NCBI GenBank assembly: GCA_025331435.1
Contig: JAIWNI010000116.1
Location: forward strand, 1-64,000
Source: Choanephora cucurbitarum
Lineage: Eukaryota; Mucoromycota; Mucoromycetes; Mucorales; Choanephoraceae
Reading direction: 5' to 3'
Length of the DNA stretch: 64,000 bases
The translations under genes were made by a program, and so were the position numbers. Shown piece after piece: positions 23,224 through 33,502 of this stretch (position 1 is the first letter of the stretch; every line of letters starts with the position of its first letter). The notes beneath the pieces are model-generated. The model made no database searches, was not told the origin of the DNA, and saw nothing but the letters and a program-made list of their open reading frames with translations.

Positions 23224-23713
23224 TAATAAAACTTTCTATTTAATTTTCTCACGGTGATCAGTTGTATGGTAAGCGGGCTTAAATGACAGTTTTCCCTTTT
23301 TATTTTGAAAAAGTCCCATTTTGGGTCTCTATTTTTAGTAACATGCAATTGTTGTCCAGAAAGTTGGTAAATTCATTGAACCAATCAAAGAACTACTATA
23401 AAAGCACTAACCTTACAAGAATTAACTGAGAACTAAAAAACTTTCAGTGTATATTATTTCCATATGTAAAGATAAAAAGGTATCTCTTTCTTAAATTAAA
23501 CAAGCCTTAAATACTATAATGCCAAGCTAATATTGTGCAATCATTACGTTCCTTTCATTCAGTTTAGCTGACGTCATTTCATTTATGCTATGAACATCAG
23601 TCAAGACAAATAACACAATGTCAGAATGACGATACTGAAACTTTCTTTTTTGTATATAAAAATCATCATATTTTCTAATTCTTTTATTTTTCATAACTTT
23701 AAAATAATCTAAT
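23224..23713. other. intergenic region, no gene seen
   Basis: This AT-rich stretch of 490 bases lies between two plus-strand genes. It contains a TATA-like TTGTATATAAAAATC near 23649-23663 about 50 bases before the next ATG. Nothing else was recognised. Confidence 0.4.
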
Positions 23714-24220
23714 ATGAATCAACATACTTACTCTGGTGCTCACCCTACTACTGAACAATCTACCTTGGGCCATATGGAACAACCTGCCCAGACAGGCAAC
23801 CACCCAACGACCACCGATAGTCTCTATGAACAATCTTCTTTAAACCATATGGAACAACCTGCCCAGACAGGCAATCACCCAACGACCACTGACAGTCTTT
23901 ATGAACAATCTTCTTTAAACCATATGGAACAACCTGCCCAAACAGGCAACCACCCTACCACATTGAATGATGTAACCCAACAGAGTGCCACACAAGGAAC
24001 AGCCCATCAACAACGTACTGAACGACCTGTTGCTGATAAAGATGCCTTTATTCAACCCCATGAAACAAAGCAACATTTGCAGAGTAACATCAGTCCTGCT
24101 GAAAGAGCAAAGCAATTGGCTTCTGAGATGGACAAGACATTTGAAGAGAGAAGAAAGAGTGCTGATGAAGGTGATAAGCTCTTGAAGATTGGTGATAAAA
24201 AGGAAATTAAGCTTGAATAA
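23714..24220 (+). CDS. hydrophilic tandem-repeat protein of unknown function
   Basis: A single-exon ORF of 168 residues without signal peptide or hydrophobic segment. The first half is built of 25-residue repeats of the type MEQPAQTGNHPTTTDSLYEQ. The second half is charged and ends with an AERAKQLASEMDKTFEERRKS-like helix and a Lys-rich tail. Composition (Gln, Thr, His, Asn, Glu, Lys rich; almost no aromatic or aliphatic core) resembles hydrophilins and stress-protective disordered proteins, but I recognise no family. A TATA-like box sits about 50 bases upstream and an A-rich 3' end follows, which supports expression. Function is left open. Confidence 0.75.
   Translation: MNQHTYSGAHPTTEQSTLGHMEQPAQTGNHPTTTDSLYEQSSLNHMEQPAQTGNHPTTTDSLYEQSSLNHMEQPAQTGNHPTTLNDVTQQSATQGTAHQQRTERPVADKDAFIQPHETKQHLQSNISPAERAKQLASEMDKTFEERRKSADEGDKLLKIGDKKEIKLE
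23765..23965 (+). repeat. 75-bp coding tandem repeat, about 2.7 copies
   Basis: Copies begin at 23765, 23840 and 23915 and each encodes 25 residues. Copies 2 and 3 are almost identical in DNA, with only a few synonymous changes, which suggests recent expansion or homogenisation. Confidence 0.9.
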
Positions 24221-24516
24221 AAAAAAAAGCGAGATTTTTGAATGACCTAATAAGTGTTTCTTGTGTGATTGGTGGGTAAATCGGAGATAGAATGTAAGAT
24301 AAATAAATGATTTAAAATTTTTTTTTTTTATTTCGAATTCTTTCTTTCCTTTATTGTTTCTTTTTTAAAGAAAAGGAAAATCCATTGTACATATCATTCT
24401 TTCTAATTGAGACCCTCTACAACTACCAAAAAAAATAGCCCTTAGATTACATATCATTAGATTACTTTTTTTTTAACAGAAAGAAAACAAAGCCCAAGAA
24501 AAAAAAAATAAAAAAA

Positions 24517-25591
24517 ATGACTACTGCCATCCCTTTCCCTTTACGTGATCCTCAAATAAAAGAGGATGGAAAACCCAAGCAATTCATACCCAATTTGAAT
24601 GTGAAGCTGGTATGTCCTGACTGTCGTGTTGACCCACCACAGATTGTAGAAGAATTTGCCTCGGGGGATCTTGTGTGCGGTGATTGTGGTCTTGTTCTGG
24701 GTGATCGAATTATCGATACTCGGTCTGAATGGAGAACATTTGCAAATGATGAAGGCGATGTAAATGAGTTTTTATTTGTTGATAAGTATGATCGATTGAC
24801 TTGTTCTATAGGATCCTTCTCGTGTTGGTGCCGCAGCCAATCCTCTGTTGGATGGGAATCAACTGGATACAGTCATTTCTCGTCGAGATGGTGGATCTGG
24901 TGCAGCCAAAGATCTCAACAAAGTACATGGTCGTGCCACTGCTGTCAAGGGTGAACGTAACCTGGTACAGGCCTATAAGGAGATCAGTGCCATGTGTGAC
25001 TCCATCTCACTCTCGAAAATCGTCAGTGATACAGCCAAACAGCTCTATAAACGTGTAGAAGATGAAAAGCTGTTGAGAGGTAAATCGAGTGATGCGATCA
25101 TTGCTGCCTGTATCTTCATTGCCTGTCGTCAAGAAAAAGTAGGCCGTACCTTCCGTGAGATCTGTGCATTGACACGGGTGCCCAAGAAAGAGATTGGCCG
25201 TTGTTATAAGTCACTCCAGTCTAAGCTCCAGACAAACACATCCATCATGAACTCTGAAGATTTGATGCTCCGTTTCTGTTCTAATCTCCAATTGCCAAAC
25301 TATGTTCAGAAAGCTGGTATTGATCTTGTCAAGCGAGCAAAAGAACATGGTACACTTGCTGGCAAGTCGCCTATTTCAGTCGCTGCTGCCTGTATCTATC
25401 TTGTCTCTTATCTCTATCGTCAGCCTAAATCTACTCGAGATATTGCTCATGTTGCTGGTGTGTCTGAAGTGACGATCAAGAGTGCTTATAAATCACTTTA
25501 TGCTGAAAAGGATAGTTTGGTTGATATTGATGCCTTAAGGACAAAGCCTAATGGTGAAAACCTTAGTTTTGAAGATCTTGCTTTACCTTAA
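24517..25591 (+). CDS. SUA7: transcription initiation factor TFIIB
   Basis: Exons 24517-24759 and 24812-25591 join in phase 0 to 340 residues. TFIIB bridges TBP on the promoter to RNA polymerase II. An N-terminal zinc ribbon is visible ([20 protein letters not shown], followed by VCGDCG), then the B-reader/linker with [18 protein letters not shown] across the splice, then two cyclin-fold repeats ([20 protein letters not shown] and [20 protein letters not shown] with CIFIACR and CIYLVSYL). The splice falls in the highly conserved FANDEGDDPSRVG segment and restores it exactly, which fixes the intron. Length and order match the family. Confidence 0.97.
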
Positions 25592-25976
25592 ACATTGTTG
25601 TCAATCTTCTTTTTTAAAAAAAAATGTACAGTTCTCATATATATATACACAAAAAAAAAGAGATTTTCTTTAAAGAATAAAAAAAAAAAGGCAAAAGCGA
25701 CATCTATTGGATTTTGAAGACAACAATTTTTTTTTCATATCTATGATGTTACACTAGAAGTGGTCAATGTAAAGTGATGAGGTCAATTGGGCTGTAGAAT
25801 AGTGTTAATGAACTACCAACACATATCAAATGCTTAACAGTACAATAGGCCATTTAAAAAAAAATAATCAAGTTGAAACCTATCAAATCGTATTTTTGTT
25901 TGACTCGCTTTTTTTTCTTTTAATTTTATTTTTTTCTTCTTCTTTCTCTCTCTCTTTTTCTTAAATTATATAAATT
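25592..25976. other. intergenic region, no gene seen
   Basis: This stretch of 385 bases has several A and T runs and a 60-base CT-rich block just before the ATG at 25977. It separates TFIIB from the SNF2 gene on the same strand. Confidence 0.4.
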
Positions 25977-28900
25977 ATGCACAGTCCTGGAATTCAAGTG
26001 TTTGAAATATCAGATACGGATTCAGTCTACGAAACACCCTCAGAAAGTCATCCCACTGAATCCGACTGTGTATTTGACTTGACTTCAGATAAACAGAAAG
26101 ACATGCTGGACGACGATGCCTATGCTTTCTTTGTAGAAGCAGGCCTAGAAGATCCTGACGAACTAGCCATGTTAGGCATCAACCTAGACGAGATCAAACA
26201 ACAACGAAAGATAGAAGAACGTCTAGAGACTCAGAACAAGCGTGATTTCGAACTGGCTGCTCAGCTTCAACAACAACTTCAGGCAGAAGGAAGAAACAGT
26301 ACACAGACCACCTTTCATTGGACTCCACCTATCAAACGAGAAGAGATGGAACGAGAGGAGGCTGCTAAACGGTTGAGGACAGAGAAGGGCAAACAGGCGA
26401 TTGAAATCAACGATGAAGTCTGTATCGATCTGACAAACGACGATGACATCTATCAGATCCAGACTATTTCAGACGATGAAGACTTGACACCACCCATGAC
26501 TGACTATGAACAATTACGTTTCTTGATGGGCAACAACACATTAAATCCCTTTGCACCTTCTTCTTCTTCTTCAAATTGTCCACCACCCAATGCCTCATCT
26601 TATTCTGTACCTTATTATCCTTACTTTGTACATAATGTCAATGGTAAGCGACGTATGGTATTCCCTACACCCATTGTATCCCGTGCACCACAGCCTAATC
26701 CAAGACCATTACAACCTCATCCCACCACCTACACACGTCCCTTATCTCAACAAGAGACAGAGAGAGAATTGGCCAGTCTGCTGGAGAATGTGGTTGATGA
26801 TGATCCACCACCACCTGAAGATAGAGCAGGTACACCAGATGGACTGAACATCACTTTGCTTGAACATCAAAAGGTAGGCTTGCAATGGATGATGAAGATG
26901 GAGAATTCAAACAACCGAGGTGGTCTCTTGGCAGACGATATGGGTCTTGGCAAGGTAAGTTCTCTGGCTGGTATGAGATGGCTGTATATTCATCTAGATT
27001 TAGACCATTCAAGCCATGGCTGTGATTGTTCAGAATCCTTGTCATGATGTGACTGAATTTGATCCTGTCTATCTCACCCAACCACCACAGACCATGGTGG
27101 ATGACGCCATTCGTGTCAAGGCAACATTGATTGTCTGTCCTGTCTCTCTGATGGATCAATGGCGCAGAGAGATTAAGGAAAAGACAACACCTCCTCTTCG
27201 TGTTATGGTCTATCATGGTGCAGGTCGAACCAACAATCCTTATGAATTCTCTCAATATGATGGTAACTAAAGAAAACAAAGAAGCTTGGCAGTGTACTTA
27301 TGCCTTTATGTTAGTGGTCATCTCTTCCTATTCTGTCACTGCCAATAACTTTCATGACACTCAAAAGGGTCCCATGTCCAAAGTGCGATTCCATCGTGTC
27401 ATCCTGGATGAAGCACATACGATCAAGAACAAACAAACCTTTGGTGCGCGTGGATGGTAAAGTAAGACAATGAGTTGTATTTATGCTCATCTTTTTTTTT
27501 TAGTTGTCAAATCGAAGCTACCTATCGATGGTGTCTCACAGCCACACCCATTCAAAACAAGATTGAAGAACTTTACTCGCTCATCAAATTCTTACGCATC
27601 AGACCCTTCTGTGACTGGGAAGAATTCAGAGAATCCATCGTGAAGCCCATGAAGGCAGGCAACCATCGCAAGGCTATCCGTGTGGCCCATTTGCTGATGA
27701 AGGCCATCTCGATGCGTCGCTCCAAAAAGGCCAAGATTGACGGTCGACCCATCCTGGACTTGCCTGAGCGTAATGTCCATATGACCCATATCGATTTCTC
27801 CCCGGATGAACGCACGCATTACGACTTTGTCGAACAACGCGCTCAGGCCCGTTTCAACAAGTACCTCCAGGCTGGTTCGGTCATGAAGAACTATTCGTCT
27901 GTCCTGGTCTTGCTGTTGCGTCTCAGACAGGCCTGTCTTCATCCCAACCTGACCTTTGTGGAGGGCGATGGTGAAGTGCCTGTTGAGCCCCCCGAGAATC
28001 AAGAACAACTGGCCCGTCAGATGAAACCCGATGTGGTCCGGCGTCTGTTGAGTGATGCTACCTCGATTGCTGAGATCGAGTGTCCTATCTGTCTGGATAT
28101 CGCACAAGATGCTCAGATTGCAAAAGAGTGTGGTCACATTCTCTGTAAAGAATGTCTGGATAATTTCATCAATACCAATGATGGGGCTACCAAACGCTGT
28201 CCTCATTGTCGTGGTGATATCAGTAAGGCCAATATGGTACCCTTGGAAGCCTTTTTGAAAGTCCATGCGCCTGATCTCATCAAAGAGGCCGAACAACAAG
28301 AGAAAGAGGAAGCGGCAAGTAAGGACAAGGAAGAAAAGGAAGCATTGGCACGCGTACATGAATTTATTTCAAGTGCCAAGATTGATAAGATGATTGAGAT
28401 CCTCAAGGAAACCAATGTGGCCACCAACAATCAAGACAAAACCATTGTCTTTTCTCAATTCACTGCTTTTGTAAGTCAAATATGCGACTGAATACTTTGT
28501 TGCTAATCGTATGAATAGCTTGATTTGATTGAAACACCTTTGAAGCATGAAGGTTTCAAGTATCTTCGTTATGATGGATCGATGGATATCAAGAGTCGTG
28601 CAGACACAGTCTCTAAATTCTTTGAGGATCCTGAATATACTGTCCTGTTGGTCTCTACCAAATGTGGTTCACTCGGTCTTAACCTGACGTGTGCTAACCG
28701 TGTCATCTTGATGGATATCTGGTGGAACCCTGCTTTAGAAAACCAAGCAATCGATCGTGTTCATCGTATCGGTCAAAGAAAGCCTGTGGATGTCCATCGT
28801 ATCTTTATCAACAGAACAGTAGAAGATCGTATACTAGAACTACAGAAAAAGAAACAGGTAAGATTAACAGGACTGTGCATATGAATATGTGGTCATTCAA

Positions 28901-29034
28901 CTTTTATATAGAGTATTGCTGATGGTGTTCTGGGTGAAGGCTCTCAAAAGAGCACTAGTCGCTTAGGTCTTCGAGAGATGATCTATCTTTTCCGTGGTGG
29001 TGATGTTCCTGAACCTGATGCGCCTAACCCATAG
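25977..29034 (+). CDS. SNF2-family translocase with embedded RING finger, ULS1/RIS1-like
   Basis: Six exons (25977-26954, 27004-27262, 27315-27456, 27504-28470, 28519-28857, 28912-29034) give 935 residues. The helicase halves are split by a C3HC4 RING finger ([12 protein letters not shown], then [10 protein letters not shown] and CPHC), the arrangement of Rad5/Rad16/Uls1/HLTF. Walker A is in [14 protein letters not shown] across the first intron, then [18 protein letters not shown], and motif [14 protein letters not shown]. There is no HIRAN domain, which argues against Rad5/HLTF. The N-terminus carries short hydrophobic-acidic motifs that resemble SUMO-interacting motifs (VFEISD, VFDLTSD near residue 32, [10 protein letters not shown] near 148), pointing to Uls1, a SUMO-targeted DNA translocase/ubiquitin ligase of the nucleus. 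Rad16 remains the main alternative. Confidence 0.9.
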
Positions 29035-29212
29035 ATCCTCTATAGATACCTCTTTATGTATATATATATTTTTTCTGTCTCTTTGTGTACTTAAATTAAA
29101 TGATTGCCATGATAACTGTTTAGAGTTATGCTTTTGGTATCTGGAATGATAAGTGTCATTCCCCCCCCCTTTTGAGGGATTTCTTTTTTGTTTCTTCTTC
29201 TTTTCTGTTTAG

Positions 29213-31250
29213 ATGCAACCTCTTGTGTTATTCTTGTGGCTTGTTCTGACTGTTGTATCAGCAGAATCCAATGCTTTATTTGCAGACCATGATCCTTTGA
29301 TCTCCACTGTGGAATTGAGGGATGATGCCTTTGTTCCTTTTCATTGGAAAGGCCGTTCTGGCTTCTCTAGCACTACATTTCATATTGATGTGGTAGATGA
29401 AGCCAGCGTGTTTGTGACAGACTATCTTGATAGTGGCGATATCTTTGAGCTCTACGATAACGATCAATTGGTCGGCAGTACATCAGACACCAACGATCTA
29501 TCCATCTTCAAGGCCACACCAGAAGAAGCCGTCAAGGAGGACGGGTTCAGTAAAGGCCTCTTTTTGCTGACTGAGGGATCGCATACGATCACCATCAAAG
29601 CCCTCAGTCCTCATACAAAAGGAACAGGAGCCATTCGTCTCTTGAACACAAATGGGCCTGTGGATTTCCATCATCATCGTCAAAAGGCGGCTGTAGTAAA
29701 TACGTTGGCTCAAGACTATACTGAATATCTCTATTATTTCAATGGAGCCATCTGGGGCCCTCTTTCAAGAGCAGATGCAGCGACAATCAGTAAGCAAAAT
29801 AGGGATCTAACCACCTTACACACTACTCACCACTTCTTGTCTAGTTCCTACCTTAACCACCACCCTCACGGTCTATAAACCTCCTTCTCTATTGACTTTC
29901 GATGTCACTTCCACCTCCACTATCACATTTGCAAGTGCGGTCACCAGTACATTCGATACAGTACGCTTCAGCACAGGCACAACCACATCGACCGTACCTA
30001 CCTTGACCACCGTAGCCTCTATCCTCCTCACGACCTACACCACATCTGCCCTCAACACGCGTGTCACTACCATCACACCGTCTGTCACCACAGGCACCTT
30101 GACTCTGAACGGCCTCGCCTTCACCTTCACCACCACCCTCAGCCCAGCCTACACCTCTACCTTGACCACACTGGAGGCCTCGACCTATACCACCACAGAT
30201 ACCATCATCACTTATGTCCCCACACCCTCTACCATCACAGGCACATCCACCTTCACCACTGCTCTTACTGGACCCACCACCACCACCTTTGTCGTCACCA
30301 GCACAACCACAGGCACCACCACCTTCAAATCGTACGGTCTGGCTGGTCTCTCACCTACAGCTACACTCGTGACCACCTCTACCACCGTACTGCCAGTACC
30401 CACTACCACCACCTTCGTCATCACCAGCCTCTCTCTCATCCCTACCACCACCACCACTACAGCCACCTCGACCTCGGTGACCACGACAGCGACCACAGCC
30501 ACCATCGATGCCACTGTCGCACTGCCTACCACCATCACTGTCGCCGTCCTGAGTTCGTCTACCAGCACAGTCTTGACGACAGTCCTGTCGACCCTGACCA
30601 CCACCAGTACCTCACTCATCACCATCGGGGGTCAAACGATCACCAACACCTTCACTCTCGTCGGAACGACCACTAACTTGATCACTGTGCCTGCCACCAC
30701 CACACAGACTCAGGCGGCGATCACGACCATTGCACTGGCTACGGCCACCGCCACCACCACTTCCACCTCCACTGTGGCGGGCGTGACCCTGGTGGTGCCT
30801 GTCCTACAAGCTCAATTTACAGAGACCGCCACCACCCTCTTGACTGAGACGACACCCCTTACGCTCAACGTCGTGGCCACCACCACCCTCCCGACCACCC
30901 TCTTGACCACCGCCACCATCACTACACCCACCACCTCTGTCATTGTCAATGTCGTGCCAACCACGCTTACCCTGACATCCACCCAGATCAGTTTGGTGAC
31001 CAATGTCGTGACGAACACAGCCACAACCACTCTCATCAATACCTCTACCTCTACCTCCACCAGTACTTCCACCGCTACCCTGCTCGCCACCGTCACCAAC
31101 ACAGTCACTACCATCGTAGTCAATACCATCACCAATACCATCACACCCACCATCACCAACACGGCTACCAACACGGTCCGTATCACCTCTACTGTCACCA
31201 ATACCATTCGTGTTCCTTGTGTGGTCAATCTGTTGGGACTTTGTATTTAA
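29213..31250 (+). CDS. secreted protein with a very long threonine-rich region
   Basis: Exons 29213-29789 and 29845-31250 give 660 residues. A signal peptide (MQPLVLFLWLVLTVVSA) opens the protein. Residues of about 20-190 form a compact-looking region with sequences such as VELRDDAFVPFHWKGRSGFS and the segment ending YFNGAIWGPLSRADAATI. The remaining 450 or more residues are mostly Thr with Val, Ser, Ala and Leu in TTTT- and STST-like runs, and the protein ends with a short CVVNLLGLCI. No GPI signal is obvious. Extensive O-mannosylation and a cell-wall or extracellular role are inferred from composition. The Thr-coding part is strongly C-rich on the plus strand, unlike neighbouring genes. The function is unknown. 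Confidence 0.8.
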
Positions 31251-31254
31251 TTTC

Positions 31255-31955
31255 TTATAAATAAAGAACATGCGTATCATCCGATGACAGGATGGGACCA
31301 TGGTCTCTTTCATACTGTCTACAGGCATGCTTCAAATGATCAATAAAGGCAGGCACACCCGTCTTGGCAGCCCAATTCAGGATGGCCTTTGGAATATTGC
31401 CCTATTCAAAATGAATATTTTATCAATGAACCCAACCAAAGTATTTACCTTGGGATCATCAAAATAATCCATAAAGATATGACACCCTTTCGTATCTTCA
31501 GTAGCTGTAATACAAATATGTTGCATGTAATCATCAATCCGAACCACACCCTTTTGTTCAGGATAGACTGAGGCAGGCAACGATTGTCCCAAGATCACTT
31601 GATATTGCCTCTGGTCATCTTGCACCTTTCTCTTTTCAATCACATAAGCATAGTCACGATGAGCCAATGGCCAAGGATATTTCATTTGGAAAAGTGTGCC
31701 GCCCTCAAACAATTGATAGCCCAGCATGTTCTTGTCCCATTGTTTCCTGAATTCAAGGTCTAGATAGACATGCGCTAATGTGTCTGCCTTGATGTCGGTC
31801 CAGGTCCCAATGGATCGGTAGCGATAGAGGCCTTGGTGAAGTTGTCGATAGATTGTGAATTCCTGTGTCTTGACATAGAATTCCCAATTGTCTAATGAAA
31901 GGTCTTTGCATTGTTTTGCAAATGATATGAAATCTGAGTCTTTGAAGGTAGACAT
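31255..31955 (-). CDS. START-domain lipid-transfer protein (PC-TP/StarD-like)
   Basis: Exons 31449-31955 and 31255-31401 join in phase 0 to 217 residues. START domains bind a lipid in a deep pocket and shuttle it between membranes; this one is a single domain of the phosphatidylcholine-transfer-protein size. Visible hallmarks are YRSIGTWTDIKADTLAHVYL, the DLEFRKQWDKNML segment, MKYPWPLAHRDYAYVIEKR, and the C-terminal GNIPKAILNWAAKTGVPAFI helix that closes the cavity and is completed by the splice. I start at MSTFKD (31955); an upstream in-frame ATG at 31994 would add a hydrophobic MHFSPLFFLIFTP segment and cannot be excluded. The stop lies 4 bases from that of the convergent Thr-rich gene. 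Confidence 0.88.
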
Positions 31956-33502
31956 AGGTGTAAAGATAAGAAAGAAAAGGGGGGAAAAATGCATTGTTGG
32001 AGGAGTTTTGGTCTCCGAAAATAAGGTACAACAACCAAAAATGGGGAAGTCTAATTTGATCTATCAAGCTTGTTTTTTTAAAAGTGAAATAACTGATAAG
32101 AGCTTTATACACTATGGTTTGTAACATCGCCTAATACAATGAGTGTAACACAAACTATGTAAAGTAGATGGGTTGCATAAAGGCACTCTTTTTTTTTTAT
32201 GACTTATTCCTGATCTTTATTCTCTAGTTCAAGAGAAGCAAAATTACGTGATTCAAATTGAAAAAAGAACAGATAAGGTCAAGCAAGATAAGGCATATAC
32301 AACTCATGATGCACATCTAGATCAGTATAGGAGCGCTTCCTGTGCTTACCTCTATAGCTTGAGCATGACTTATGAAGGTGTCCTTTTGATAGTAACAAAG
32401 ATGATGTGTGCCTGATTGTCATTTAATGCATCGTATTAAGCAGATGTGATATTTTTCTATTGCCAACATGTAAGAAAAAAAAGAAAGGACAAGTACATAG
32501 CAACTCTCTTAATGTCTCTATTCATTTTAAGCCCTTTTGATATCACTGCCCTTTTTGAAAGCAGAGAAGAGCAACCAGGTAAGAAAGTTTTCTACACCAG
32601 TTTTAGAGATGCGTCTATACACCGATCAAAAACAAAACAAAAAGAAGAAACGGCCTCAAAGGCTCGAACTGCTGAAAAAGGTGAACTGCCTTTTTGGTTT
32701 CATCCAATGCCCTTGGCCTTTTAATGTTGGCTATTCTCTAAACAATGAACAACTAATTTAGCCAAGAGAACGATCGCTTTTCTTTTCAGCTCAGCAAATA
32801 AAATAAAAGCTATAGAGAGTGAGTAAAGAGAGTAGCTGATTCAATAGTGTCATGAACCAAAAATAGGTTTTACTCGAAGAATTCAGTCTGTACAAACAAG
32901 ACATGAAATCGAATTAAAAAAAAAAGCCGATCATCTTAAGCTGTGATTATTTATAATTTCTCATATCAACCCTGTTTCTTTATCGCTTCTTTATTAATAA
33001 CCAAAATTGGTTTTCTTCTCAAACAAACATGTACAAACAATAAATTGCTTCCATGCAACTTTCATCACAAAGAAAATCTTTAGGGATCCAATATGCTCTT
33101 GAAGTAGTGTAAAGCATCTGGTGTCTACTATTGAATATCCTGCTTAGAAGCAATTGAATTTCAACTATTCAACATGATGTTATTGATACACAATTTACTC
33201 TGGCCATGAAACTCCCAAGTGTTGCCAATTCAGTCAGATTCCATAATTAGGTTAACAACCAAGTTGACGTTCAGCTGATTTGTTCTAATGGAAATTAACG
33301 TTCCTTTTCGGACCAGAAGACCAATCAATTCTTTACTCTGGAGGATCTTGGCCTGATCGAACTCCGAAAAAATTGGTTTTCCCATATTTGAGTTGTTCAT
33401 TTCAATTTTCTTTTTTTTTTTTCTTTTTAAACAAACCATTTACGTTATTCTATTATTTGAACAAAGCAGAGAACGTTTTTTGGCATTTGTAAACTGAACA
33501 GT
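31956..33502. other. intergenic region, no gene seen
   Basis: About 1.5 kb separates the starts of the START gene (minus) and FNIP gene (plus). It holds many A/T runs. The ORFs at 32446-32724, 32537-32761 and 33230-33439 have no family signature and unusual composition, and are not called. It probably contains both promoters. Confidence 0.4.

Noticed and set aside
30212..31328. Val- and Gly-rich minus-strand ORFs over the Thr-rich gene
   Set aside because: Antisense translations of repetitive ACC/ACT codons; no independent start or splice support.
33230..33439. 69-codon minus-strand ORF
   Set aside because: Starts with a poly-Lys run derived from a T-rich tract; no signature in the rest.
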